Positions 1-7,901 of a stretch of 31,410 bases of DNA are shown piece by piece. Source of the stretch: Pseudomonadota bacterium (GTDB taxonomy: Bacteria; Pseudomonadota; Alphaproteobacteria; Sphingomonadales; Sphingomonadaceae); contig JAEXLC010000112.1 in the NCBI GenBank assembly GCA_023445495.1, positions 1 through 31,410 on the forward strand, written 5' to 3'. Under the pieces are notes generated by a model. That model searched no databases. It was not told the origin of the DNA and saw nothing but the letters and a program-made list of their open reading frames with translations. Numbering within the stretch: the stretch's first letter is position 1; each line of letters begins with the position of its first letter. Position numbers and translations under genes: made by a program.

Positions 1-23
1 TCCCGGCGGAAGCCGGGATGACG
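1..23. repeat. Half of a REP-like palindrome (family A), cut by window edge
   Basis: A hairpin of the form TCCCGGC-GGAA-GCCGGGA followed by TGACG. It matches the inner palindrome of the longer elements at 4027-4102 and 7804-7882, which have the same CCCGGC/GCCGGG stem and the same flanking TGAC. It lies just after the corC stop codon, so it may also act as a transcript-end hairpin. The window starts inside it, so any partner copy is not visible. Confidence 0.6.
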
Positions 24-42
24 ATAGGGGCGAGGAGCGGGA

Positions 43-954
<912 letters not shown>

Positions 955-963
955 GTTCGGTGT

Positions 964-1473
964 TCAATCCTCGCGTATCAGATAGGGGTCGTGCAAACCG
1001 AGGTCGCGTAGCGCGGCGCGCTCCATCTCCTCCATGGCTTCGGCTTCCGCGTCGTCCATATGGTCATAGCCTAGCAAATGCAGCAGGCCGTGGACAATCA
1101 GGTGCGTGGCGTGATCTTCGACGCTGACCTGGCGCTCCACCGCCTCGGCCGCGCAGACGCCATGGGCCAGGACGATATCGCCCAGCAGCACCTCGCCGTC
1201 GTCGGTATTCTCGGTCACCGCTTCCATCAGATCCGGCTGGATCATCGGGAAGGACAGCACGTTGGTCGGCTTGTCCTTGTCCCGATATTGCCGGTTGAGG
1301 ACATGGACCTCGTCATCCGAGGTGAAGCGCACCGCGACTTCGATCGTCGCGGGGTGATCCAGCCATTCGAGGAACGGGGTCTGGCGAATCGCGGTCTCCG
1401 CCGCGCGGTTGGCGAGGGTTTCCCAGTCGGTATCCGGCCAGGGGCTTTCTACGAGCGCAGCGACATCAAGCAT
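964..1473 (-). CDS. ybeY: Endoribonuclease YbeY, 16S rRNA 3'-end maturation factor
   Basis: A 169-residue single-domain metalloprotein of the UPF0054 family. The zinc motif is complete: H128-x3-H132-x5-H138 in HGLLHLLGYDH. The conserved NVLSFP segment is at 71-76. YbeY is a single-strand endoribonuclease acting in 16S rRNA 3' maturation and 70S quality control. The open frame extends upstream, but the ATG at 1473 is chosen because GAGGG lies about 5 nt before it and the product length then fits the family. This start overlaps the phoH stop (1466-1468) by 8 nt, so the two are translationally coupled. ATG at 1485, adding MRAR, is the alternative. Confidence 0.93.
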   Translation of the reverse strand: MLDVAALVESPWPDTDWETLANRAAETAIRQTPFLEWLDHPATIEVAVRFTSDDEVHVLNRQYRDKDKPTNVLSFPMIQPDLMEAVTENTDDGEVLLGDIVLAHGVCAAEAVERQVSVEDHATHLIVHGLLHLLGYDHMDDAEAEAMEEMERAALRDLGLHDPYLIRED

Positions 1474-2467
1474 TCGGGCCCTCATAGGCATCGACGATCC
1501 GGCCCACAATCGGGTGACGGACGACATCGGCTGCCGTGAAGCGCGAAAAGGCGATGCCCTCGACCCCTTCGAGGCGGCGGACCGCATCGTTGAGGCCCGA
1601 GGCGGGCGGGCCGCCGGGAAGGTCGACCTGGTTGGGATCGCCGCAGATCACCATCCGGCTGTTCTGGCCGAAGCGGGTGAGGAACATCTTCATCTGCGCC
1701 GGGGTGGTATTCTGCGCTTCGTCGAGGATGACGAAGGCATCGGCGAGGGTGCGGCCGCGCATGAAGGCGATCGGCGCGATCTCGATCTCGCCGCTGGCGA
1801 TGCGCCGCTCGACCTGCTCGGCGGGCAGGCAGTCATAGAGCGCGTCGTAGATCGGGCGGAGATAGGGATCGACCTTCTCCTTCATGTCGCCTGGCAGGAA
1901 GCCGAGCCGTTCGCCGGCTTCGACCGCGGGGCGCGACAGCACCAGCCGCTGGACGCTGCCGGTGATGAGCTGCGCCACCGCCTGCGCCACGGCGAGATAG
2001 GTCTTGCCGGTGCCCGCCGGCCCGAGTGCGAAGATCATGTCGTTCGACACCAGCTCGCGCATGTAATGCGTCTGGGCGACCGAGCGGGGTACGATCGTCT
2101 TCTTGCGCGTCCGGATCATGATCGAGGCGGGGGCATTGCCGTTGTCCGCCTTGACGATGCCGGTGAACATCGGCTCGCTCGACATTGCGATCACCGCGTC
2201 GATCAGGCCGGTGTCGATCACTTCGCCGCGGATGACCCGGGCGTGGAGCTCCTGCAGCACCTCGCGGGCATGGGCGACGGCCTCGGTCGTCCCCTCGATC
2301 TGCACGCGCTGGCCGCGGGCATGGATATAGACGCCCAGCCGCTCTTCGAGGGCGAGGATGTTGCTGTCGAACTCGCCGAAAAGCTGGGGCAGGAGCTGGG
2401 GCTTGTCGAAATTCACCTCGGCGCGGGAGCGTTCACCGGACTGGGCGGGGACAGGCTTGCGGCTCAT
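1466..2467 (-). CDS. phoH: PhoH family ATPase (YbeZ-like)
   Basis: A 333-residue protein. The N-terminal third carries a KH-like segment. The PhoH P-loop NTPase domain follows, with Walker A GPAGTGKT at 149-156, Walker B FVILDE at 245-250 and the family signature DEAQNTT. The known YbeZ partner is YbeY, encoded directly downstream, and the pair acts on rRNA. The frame stays open far upstream, but the ATG at 2467 has a strong AAGGAG about 4-5 nt before it, and the residues upstream look like untranslated leader. It is the first gene of phoH-ybeY-corC. A heat-shock-like promoter candidate lies at 2602-2630. Genes such as miaB that usually precede phoH in related genomes are here separated from it by accessory genes (2692-6436). 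Confidence 0.93.
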   Translation of the reverse strand: MSRKPVPAQSGERSRAEVNFDKPQLLPQLFGEFDSNILALEERLGVYIHARGQRVQIEGTTEAVAHAREVLQELHARVIRGEVIDTGLIDAVIAMSSEPMFTGIVKADNGNAPASIMIRTRKKTIVPRSVAQTHYMRELVSNDMIFALGPAGTGKTYLAVAQAVAQLITGSVQRLVLSRPAVEAGERLGFLPGDMKEKVDPYLRPIYDALYDCLPAEQVERRIASGEIEIAPIAFMRGRTLADAFVILDEAQNTTPAQMKMFLTRFGQNSRMVICGDPNQVDLPGGPPASGLNDAVRRLEGVEGIAFSRFTAADVVRHPIVGRIVDAYEGPNA

Positions 2468-2601
2468 GCGGCTCCTTCGCGCTGAAAAATGTTGAATCTC
2501 TTGGTAGTCCCACGCGTATGCGAGGTCGCCAATTGCACGGCGCACGTAGCGGCGCTGCGTGTCAAAGCGAAGACGATGCGGGCGGTTCCCTGTCGCATGC
2601 G

Positions 2602-2630
2602 ATATGGGGAGAGTGACAGAGGATTTCCAA
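2602..2630 (-). promoter_or_regulatory. Possible sigma-32 (RpoH) type promoter for phoH-ybeY-corC
   Basis: Read on the minus strand, TTGGAAA (2624-2630) is followed after 14 nt by CCCCATAT (2602-2609). The E. coli sigma-32 consensus is CTTGAAA-N11-16-CCCCATnT, so the -10 half fits very well and the -35 half imperfectly. The equivalent E. coli operon ybeZYX is heat-shock controlled. The start would leave a leader of roughly 130 nt before the phoH ATG. A perfect TTGACA at 2560-2565 (minus) has no convincing -10 partner. Confidence 0.3.
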
Positions 2631-2691
2631 CTTGGACAGCGCCAATTTGGCCTGGCTTCAAGGAAGTCGGCGACTGTGCGATAGAGGCCAC

Positions 2692-3126
2692 ATGACCAAG
2701 GGGCGCCCGCCGGAGCAGAAGTCGCCGCAGCAGAAGAAGGCGCTGTCCTATGCGAAGGACCGCCGCAACACCTTCGGCGAGAGCGACAAGGCTTCGCGCA
2801 AGGCGATCCCGGCGCGCAAGGCTGGGGAGAATCGCAAGGCACGCCGTAAGGCCGGGCATGCGCTGGCGGTGATCGATCGGCTCGACGAGGGCGTGGCCGA
2901 TATCGTGGAGAGTTCGCTCGTCCATGATATCGAGCGCGTCGGCGGCTGGACCAAGAGCGCCGACACGCCGCTGGGCGACTATGTCGCCACCCAAAAGGCC
3001 TGGGCCGAGCGCCGCATCGGCAGCAACGCGCGGGTGCGCGCCGAAGTGGAGCGGCAAAGGGCCGCCCCCGACTTCGACGGAAGCATCTCCGTCGGGAGCG
3101 ACATCCGCTTTCCGCCCGAGGACTAG
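2692..3126 (+). CDS. Small basic hypothetical protein
   Basis: A 144-residue soluble protein that I do not recognise. The first half (residues 1-55) is very rich in Lys, Arg and Gln and lacks hydrophobic segments, suggesting a disordered or nucleic-acid-contacting tail. The second half is more regular and likely helical (LAVIDRLDEGVADIVESS). There is no signal peptide or Cys cluster. The ATG at 2692 is preferred over an upstream in-frame ATG at 2632 because AGAGG lies 4 nt before it and the earlier residues look non-coding. It is divergent from phoH and convergent with the SDR gene, sharing a few bases at the 3' ends (SDR stop at 3123). Codon use matches its neighbours, so it is probably a real lineage-specific gene of unknown role. 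Confidence 0.7.
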   Translation: MTKGRPPEQKSPQQKKALSYAKDRRNTFGESDKASRKAIPARKAGENRKARRKAGHALAVIDRLDEGVADIVESSLVHDIERVGGWTKSADTPLGDYVATQKAWAERRIGSNARVRAEVERQRAAPDFDGSISVGSDIRFPPED

Positions 3127-3956
3127 TCGACCTTGCCCGACTGGCTTGCCCGCCACATCATCGCATCGAGCCAGCGATCGGGCAGCCAATGCGCGAGGAA
3201 CAGGAAGACCGGCGCGCCGCCGCCGGTGCCGTAGCGGATGCGCGGGCGGCGCGCGGCGGCGGCGCGGGCGATCGTCCTGGCCACCACTTCGGGCGGGGAA
3301 GCGAAGCGCATCGCATTGGCATTGCCGAGCATCGCGGCGTGGCGCAGCGCCCAGGGCGCATAGGCGCTCTCGCCCGAGCGCTCGACCAGGCTCTGGTGCG
3401 CGATGCCGCTCCATTCGGTGCGGATCGCGCCGGGCTCGATCACCACGACGCGGATGCCGAACGGGCGCAGCTCGAGCCGCAGGCAATCGCTGAAGCCCTC
3501 CACCGCGAACTTGGTCGCATGGTACCAGCCGCCGAACGGCTCGCCGAACTTGCCGCCGATCGACGTGACGTTGACGATCGTCCCCGATTTCTGCGCGCGC
3601 ATCAGCGGAGTTGCGAGCTGGCAGAGCCGGGCGAGGCCGAAGACATTGACCTCCATCTGGCGGCGGGCCTCGTCCATCGGCACGTCCTCGATCGCGCCAT
3701 AGCTGCCATAGCCGGCATTGTTGACGAGCAGGTCGAGCCGGCCGGTGGCGGCGCGGATCGTCTCGATCGCGGCGACGATCGAGGCATCCTCGGTCAGGTC
3801 GAGATCGATCAGCTCGGCGCCGAGGCGCCGGAGCGAGGCCATCCGGTCGAGGCGGCGGGCGGCGGCGAACACCTTGTAGCCGTCCTTGAGCAGGCGCTGG
3901 ACGGTGGCTTCGCCGATCCCGGCCGAGGCACCGGTGACGAGGGCGGTTTTCTGCAT
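3123..3956 (-). CDS. Short-chain dehydrogenase/reductase (classical SDR)
   Basis: A 277-residue classical SDR. It has a Rossmann nucleotide-binding motif TGASAGIG (8-15), NNAG at 79-82, Asn104, and the catalytic set Ser132, Tyr145 and Lys149 (YHATK). The Arg residues after the second strand (AARRLDR) suggest NADP(H) preference. The substrate cannot be told from sequence. The start at 3956 is chosen because GGAG lies 6 nt upstream and the Rossmann strand begins directly after it; the frame also opens further upstream. It is transcribed divergently from the MerR gene at 4112. The promoter at 3987-4017 has the long spacer and dyad of MerR-activated promoters, so this SDR is the probable target of that regulator. 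Confidence 0.88.
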   Translation of the reverse strand: MQKTALVTGASAGIGEATVQRLLKDGYKVFAAARRLDRMASLRRLGAELIDLDLTEDASIVAAIETIRAATGRLDLLVNNAGYGSYGAIEDVPMDEARRQMEVNVFGLARLCQLATPLMRAQKSGTIVNVTSIGGKFGEPFGGWYHATKFAVEGFSDCLRLELRPFGIRVVVIEPGAIRTEWSGIAHQSLVERSGESAYAPWALRHAAMLGNANAMRFASPPEVVARTIARAAAARRPRIRYGTGGGAPVFLFLAHWLPDRWLDAMMWRASQSGKVD

Positions 3957-3986
3957 TCTGGGCTCCATTGCGGTGTGGAGCCCGAC

Positions 3987-4017
3987 CATATAAGTGTGGA
4001 CCATAGTCCATGGTCAA
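3987..4017 (-). promoter_or_regulatory. MerR-type promoter/operator driving the SDR gene
   Basis: On the minus strand, TTGACC (4012-4017) is the -35 element and TATATG (3987-3992) a -10-like element, with a 19-bp spacer. The spacer holds the perfect dyad TGGAC-TATG-GTCCA (3997-4010), overlapped by a second inverted repeat GACCAT...ATGGTC (3999-4015). An overlong 19-20 bp spacer with a dyad between -35 and -10 is the hallmark of promoters activated by DNA twisting through MerR-family proteins. The SDR start codon is about 30 bp downstream, and a MerR gene starts about 95 bp away in the other direction. Confidence 0.6.
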
Positions 4018-4026
4018 GCCTTTTCC

Positions 4027-4102
4027 GTCATCCCGGTAAAAGCCTGGATCCGGGTGAGCGGGCTTGAGGCGCACGAGATCCTGGCGTTCGCCGGGATGAC
4101 GG
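4027..4102. repeat. Paired REP-like palindromes (family A), degenerate
   Basis: Two inverted copies: GTCATCCCGG-TAAAAG-CCTGGATC (4027-4050) and GATCCTGGCG-TTCG-CCGGGATGACG (4077-4101). Ends and stems match the element at 7804-7882, although the left copy is eroded. The inner spacer is about 26 bp. The right end runs directly into the merR Shine-Dalgarno (GGGAG at 4101-4105), so the element forms the 5' leader of merR. Confidence 0.65.
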
Positions 4103-4111
4103 GAGTTGAGA

Positions 4112-4549
4112 ATGCTGATCTCCGAATTCGCCCGGCGCGCGGGCATGAGCACCGACACGGTGCGCTTCTACATCCGCAAGGGGCTGCTCGCGCCCGAGAC
4201 GGGGATGAAGGGAGGCTCCAACCCGTACCAGATCTTCACCGAGGAGCATCTGGAGGCGGCGCGGATGGTGCGGATGGCGCAGAGCCTGGGCTTCTCGCTG
4301 CGCGAGATCGCGACGCTGTCGGCCGAATATTATGCCGGCGGGATGACGCCCGAGCGCAGCCTGGAACTGATGCGGATGCAGCTTGCCCGGCTGGAGGAGA
4401 AGGCGACGCAGCTCAACGCGATGGTCGACTATACCCGCGCCAAGGTGAAGTGGCTGGAGACCGGGCAGAAGGGTTCGGAGCCGGTATTCGGGTCGTTCGA
4501 CGGCTGCTGGGCCGAGCCGGTAGCGGCGCCGGCCGAGCAGGCTGCCTGA
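4112..4549 (+). CDS. MerR family transcriptional regulator
   Basis: A 145-residue regulator. Residues 1-70 form the winged helix-turn-helix of the family (ISEFARRAGMSTDTVRFYIR, then the GLLAP wing start and the LGFSLREIATL helix). A long dimerisation helix runs from about 78 to 115 (RMQLARLEEKATQLNAMVDY). The C-terminal tail has only one Cys (in GCW), so it is not an obvious metal sensor of the CueR/ZntR type, and the inducer is unknown. The ATG at 4112 is chosen because GGGAG lies 6 nt upstream; the TTG at 4106 is less likely. It is divergent from the SDR gene, whose promoter contains a MerR-like dyad. It is convergent with the diguanylate cyclase, with only 5 nt between the stops. Confidence 0.88.
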   Translation: MLISEFARRAGMSTDTVRFYIRKGLLAPETGMKGGSNPYQIFTEEHLEAARMVRMAQSLGFSLREIATLSAEYYAGGMTPERSLELMRMQLARLEEKATQLNAMVDYTRAKVKWLETGQKGSEPVFGSFDGCWAEPVAAPAEQAA

Positions 4550-4554
4550 GGGGT

Positions 4555-5418
4555 TCAGGCGTCGAGCATTCGCGCTTCGTCGAGCTCGATGCGATCGCGG
4601 CCGGCGTGCTTGGCGGTATAGAGCGCCTTGTCGGCGCGCTGCATCGCCAGTGCGATCTGGTCCGGGCCGCGCAGGAAGGCGAGGCCGCAGGAGAAGGTGA
4701 CCGGCTCTTCCGGATTGGGACCGATCGGATCGGCGTGAAGCGCGGTGCGCAGCCGCTCGATCAGCGCGCGGGCGTCGCGCGGGCCCATGCCCGGGATCAG
4801 GATCGCGAATTCCTCGCCGCCCCAGCGCGCGACCAGATCGGAGCGGCGCATCGTCTCGGTCAGGCGGCTGGCGAATTCGCGCAGCACCAGATCGCCTTCG
4901 TCATGGCCGAAAATGTCGTTGATCCGCTTGAAGAAATCGATGTCGACCAGTGCCAGCGTGGCGCGGGTGCCGGCGCGCAGATGCGCCGCCGCGTCGAGGA
5001 AGCCGCGGCGGTTGCGCAGGCCGGTGAGCAGGTCGCGCTCGGCGGCATCGCGCAGCTGGTTGATCCGGCTATTGGTGGCGATCGCGGCGAGGCCGACGCT
5101 GTCGAGCAGCTCGCCCGCCAGATCGCGGCCGCCGGCGGGGACGTCGACGACAGGCTTGCCGTCCTGCACCTCGCGCAGCATCGCCGAGGCCTGGCGGATC
5201 GGGGCGAGCAGGGCGCCGAGCGCATAGATGGCCGCAAGCGTGCCGACGAGCGTGGCGAGCAGCAGCGGCACGAAGATCTGCCATTCCCATTCGCCGATCA
5301 GCGCCTGGCTGGCCACGAAGGTGATCAGCGGCAGATGGACCGCGACGAAGCAGATGGTGAAGATGCGCAGGTGGAAGTGGCGCGGAAACAGGAACCGCGT
5401 GGCGAGATAGAAGCGCAT
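4555..5418 (-). CDS. Membrane-anchored diguanylate cyclase (GGDEF protein)
   Basis: A 287-residue protein with two predicted membrane helices (about 19-40 and 48-70), a short linker and one GGDEF domain (about 122-280). The active-site loop is GGEEF at 200-204. The metal-binding region DIDFFKRIND (159-168) is intact, as is the inhibitory site RxxD (R191-D194), exactly five residues before the loop. It therefore should be an active enzyme making cyclic di-GMP from two GTP, with product inhibition. The periplasmic part is only a few residues (near GEWEW), so there is no classical sensor domain. There is no EAL domain. It is a single-gene unit, convergent with merR. I see no clear Shine-Dalgarno at the start; the next Met is far downstream, so 5418 is kept. 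Confidence 0.9.
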   Translation of the reverse strand: MRFYLATRFLFPRHFHLRIFTICFVAVHLPLITFVASQALIGEWEWQIFVPLLLATLVGTLAAIYALGALLAPIRQASAMLREVQDGKPVVDVPAGGRDLAGELLDSVGLAAIATNSRINQLRDAAERDLLTGLRNRRGFLDAAAHLRAGTRATLALVDIDFFKRINDIFGHDEGDLVLREFASRLTETMRRSDLVARWGGEEFAILIPGMGPRDARALIERLRTALHADPIGPNPEEPVTFSCGLAFLRGPDQIALAMQRADKALYTAKHAGRDRIELDEARMLDA

Positions 5419-5719
5419 TCTGGCGCGACCCCCTTCTTGTCTTTTGCGCCCGGCCGAACGGCGGGCGGTGGGACATCAAGGGCTAGATTCATGAAACTTA
5501 CCGGGGACTTGCCGGGGATCGTTAACGCGGCGGAATGGTGGGATGTGGCGACGGGAAAGGGGCTCAGCCGGCCACGGCCTCGGCATTCTCGCTCCCTTCA
5601 AATGAAACAAGGAGACTATATCGTCTCTATTTTTGAAGTCACCTCTCCTCGGGAATTCTGGCGTCCCGATCCGTGTCGCCTCCTTTGTCGATGGGTGAAG
5701 ATCAGCCTATGTCATTGGC
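5419..5719. other. Gene-poor stretch with one terminator-like hairpin
   Basis: This stretch lies between the divergent diguanylate cyclase and the HEPN-like gene and should hold both promoters. I find no convincing ORF. An open frame from ATG 5491 has odd composition and runs into the next gene out of frame. At 5612-5634 GAGAC-TATATC-GTCTC is followed by TATTTTT, which looks like a weak plus-strand terminator, although no plus-strand gene lies just upstream. The sequence becomes less GC-rich from about 5600 on, consistent with an acquired segment. Confidence 0.4.
5612..5634 (+). terminator. Weak Rho-independent terminator-like hairpin
   Basis: A 5-bp stem (GAGAC/GTCTC) with a 6-nt loop is followed by TATTTTT. 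The stem is short and AT pairing is limited, and no gene ends just upstream on this strand. It could be an attenuator in the leader of the gene at 5720, a relic, or chance. Confidence 0.25.
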
Positions 5720-6436
5720 ATGGCGATCCTGGTCGGTGGTGGCACGCGAATAAGAATTCCCGCTGGCGGGCTCGTGCTCGGTCCTGATGGCGGTTCGGCG
5801 CGAGTCGAGCTGGCCTATGATACATTTCCGCAATGGCTGATGATTGCGGTTGGGCATGCCGAGGAATGTGAGAGGCTTGCGCAGCGTGTCGATGCCCTCT
5901 GGGACGCGACGCCGCGCGATGACCTGCTCATTGCGCTGGAGGCTGAAGTAAGGTCGGCGATGCAGGCAATCATAGCGTCAGCTGCGGCGATCGATGGATT
6001 CTATGCTTTTCTTTGCCAGGAGATTCCGGAGTTGCGTCCATCCGGACGCCGAGGGAAATCGGCCAGATGGTCTCGCATCGCGGAGGCGATCAAGCAGAGT
6101 TTCGAGATCAGGGCATCGACCGGTAATGAGATCCGGAGGCGTCTCGAGGCGATTTTCAAGCTGCGTGACGAGGCTGTGCATCCGACCGCCGTGCATCAAG
6201 AGCCCGTACAGCACCCCAGAAGCTCTGTTGGTGTGCCGCGTCAATTTGCATGCTTCGACCGCGAGAATGCGGTGGGTGCGGTAGTTTCCGCATTGGCGAT
6301 AATTGGCGGCCTTATCCACAAGCCAAAGCCGGTACATCGCGCTCTGAAGGAAAGCTGCGGCTATATCAGTGCGCGGGTCGCACCGGCTGTGGCGCGGTGG
6401 GAAGAGAAGCATCCCCCTGCATGGCGGGTAGACTAG
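5720..6436 (+). CDS. Orphan protein with HEPN-like R-x4-H motif
   Basis: A 238-residue, mostly helical soluble protein that I cannot assign to a named family. After a short beta-rich N-terminus (about 1-35), long helices follow. Residues 149-154 read RDEAVH, an Arg, a polar residue and a His four residues on, within a basic amphipathic helix (RRRLEAIFKLRDEAVHP). This matches the R(polar)x3-5H catalytic motif of HEPN ribonucleases and HEPN antitoxin-toxin proteins; the match is a motif, not a proven fold. Composition is less GC-rich than the neighbours, suggesting acquisition. It is convergent with miaB and the two stop codons overlap (6434-6436 and 6433-6435). The start is the first ATG in frame, and no strong ribosome site is visible. 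Confidence 0.6.
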   Translation: MAILVGGGTRIRIPAGGLVLGPDGGSARVELAYDTFPQWLMIAVGHAEECERLAQRVDALWDATPRDDLLIALEAEVRSAMQAIIASAAAIDGFYAFLCQEIPELRPSGRRGKSARWSRIAEAIKQSFEIRASTGNEIRRRLEAIFKLRDEAVHPTAVHQEPVQHPRSSVGVPRQFACFDRENAVGAVVSALAIIGGLIHKPKPVHRALKESCGYISARVAPAVARWEEKHPPAWRVD

Positions 6437-7779
6437 GCCGCCGCCTTTACCTTCTCCACCCCGGTCAGCGAATTGCCGAAGCCGCCGGTGATCTCGACTT
6501 CGACCATGTCGCCGATCTTCGCATCGGTGTTCAAATACACCGATTGCAGCCAGGGCGACTTGCCGAGCATCTGGCCGGGGAGCTTGCCCTGGCGCTCGAT
6601 CAGCACTGCGCAGCTTTTGCCGATCGTCGCCTGGTTGAAGGCGAGCTGGTCGCGGTTGAGCGCGGCCTGGAGGCGCTGGAGGCGTTCGTCCATCACTTCG
6701 GCGGGGATATACTGGTCGCGCAGCTCGGCCGCCGGGGTACCCGGGCGCGGGCTGTACTTGAAGCTGAAGCATTGTGCATAGCCGACGGCATCGACCAGAC
6801 TCAGCGTCTCCTCGAACTCGGCATCGGTTTCGCCGGGGAAGCCGACGATGAAGTCGCCCGACAGCGCGATGTCCGGGCGCGCCGCGCGGACGCGGTCGAG
6901 GATCTTCAGGTAGGAATCGCGGCTGTGGCTGCGGTTCATCGCCTTGAGGATGCGGTCGCTGCCGGCCTGCACGGGCAGGTGGAGGAAGGGCATCAGCTTG
7001 GCGACTTCGGCATGGGCGCGGATCAGGCCCTCGCGCATGTCGTTGGGGTGGCTGGTGGTGTAGCGGATGCGCTCCAGCCCCGCGATCCGGTCGAGCGCGT
7101 GGATCAGGCCGTGCAGGCCGGTGCCGGCGTCATCGTCCCAGGCGTTGACGTTCTGGCCGAGCAGGGTGATCTCGCGCGCGCCGGCATCGACCAGCGCCTT
7201 GGCCTCGTCGACCAGTTCGGCGAAGGGGCGGCTGATCTCGGCGCCGCGGGTATAGGGCACCACGCAATAGGTGCAGAACTTGTCGCAGCCTTCCTGCACG
7301 GTGAGGAAGGCGGTGGGGCCGACCTTGCGGCGCCTGGGCAGCGCGCCGAACTTGCTGTTGGCCGGCATGTCGGTGTCGAGCGCGGAAGTGCCGGCGGCGG
7401 CCTTGGCGACCAGCTCGGGCAGGTTGTGATAGGCCTGCGGGCCGACAACGACATCGACCTTGGCGCGGCGGACGATCTCCTCGCCCTCGGCCTGCGCGAC
7501 GCAGCCGGCGACGGCGATCATCGGGGCGGCACGATCGGCGGCGGCGGCGTGCTTGCGCAGGCGGCCGATGTCCGAGAACACCTTCTCGGTCGCCTTTTCG
7601 CGGATATGGCAGGTGTTGAGCACGATCAGGTCGGCGGCATCGGCGTCGGCCGTCGCGGTCATGCCTTGCGCGGCCATCAGCTCGGCCATGCGCTCGCCGT
7701 CATAGACGTTCATCTGGCAGCCGAACGACTTGACGTGGAAGGTCTTGGGATTGGCCTTGGGATTCGTGGGGGCGTTCAT
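6433..7779 (-). CDS. miaB: tRNA-2-methylthio-N6-isopentenyladenosine(37) synthase MiaB
   Basis: A 448-residue methylthiotransferase. The N-terminal UPF0004 domain has the three auxiliary-cluster cysteines C21 (GCQMN), C57 (NTCHIR) and C93 (AGCVAQ). The radical SAM domain has C165-x3-C169-x2-C172 (CDKFCTYC). A C-terminal TRAM domain covers about 380-446. The set of motifs and the length identify MiaB and not RimO or MtaB. It adds a methylthio group to i6A37 of tRNAs and needs two [4Fe-4S] clusters, so it is a client of the suf genes at the other end of the window. It lies 122 nt downstream of plsC with a REP pair in the gap. It normally neighbours phoH in related genomes. Confidence 0.95.
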   Translation of the reverse strand: MNAPTNPKANPKTFHVKSFGCQMNVYDGERMAELMAAQGMTATADADAADLIVLNTCHIREKATEKVFSDIGRLRKHAAAADRAAPMIAVAGCVAQAEGEEIVRRAKVDVVVGPQAYHNLPELVAKAAAGTSALDTDMPANSKFGALPRRRKVGPTAFLTVQEGCDKFCTYCVVPYTRGAEISRPFAELVDEAKALVDAGAREITLLGQNVNAWDDDAGTGLHGLIHALDRIAGLERIRYTTSHPNDMREGLIRAHAEVAKLMPFLHLPVQAGSDRILKAMNRSHSRDSYLKILDRVRAARPDIALSGDFIVGFPGETDAEFEETLSLVDAVGYAQCFSFKYSPRPGTPAAELRDQYIPAEVMDERLQRLQAALNRDQLAFNQATIGKSCAVLIERQGKLPGQMLGKSPWLQSVYLNTDAKIGDMVEVEITGGFGNSLTGVEKVKAAA

Positions 7780-7803
7780 GATCGGCAGCCCCTTACACTA
7801 GCC

Positions 7804-7882
7804 GTCACCCCGGCGAAAGCCGGGGTCTCGGGCGGCTCCTGTCCCGCTTCTGCCTGAGATCCCGGCTTTCGCCGGGATGACG
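7804..7882. repeat. Paired REP-like palindromes (family A) between plsC and miaB
   Basis: Two near-perfect hairpins in inverted orientation: GTCACCCCGGC-GAAA-GCCGGGGTC (7804-7827) and its partner GATCCCGGC-TTTC-GCCGGGATGACG (7858-7882). The loops are GAAA on one strand or the other. The stems differ by compensated changes (CCCCGG/CCGGGG versus TCCCGG/CCGGGA), so the hairpin is what is conserved. The element sits inside the presumed plsC-miaB transcript. Confidence 0.8.
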
Positions 7883-7901
7883 GTTTGGGGTGGGAGGGGC
7901 T

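Noticed and set aside
2489..2695. Small plus-strand ORF (68 codons) in the phoH leader region
   Set aside because: No ribosome site and no protein-like pattern. It lies opposite the phoH promoter region.
2464..4158. 564-codon minus-strand frame spanning phoH leader, the hypothetical gene and the SDR gene
   Set aside because: It overlaps the SDR gene in another frame and gives an Arg/Pro-rich product. The SDR frame has all catalytic residues.
3994..5787. 597-codon plus-strand frame over merR and the diguanylate cyclase gene
   Set aside because: It overlaps two genes with clear motifs and has no recognisable domain. The tail from ATG 5491 looks slightly more protein-like but lacks a ribosome site and ends inside the next gene.
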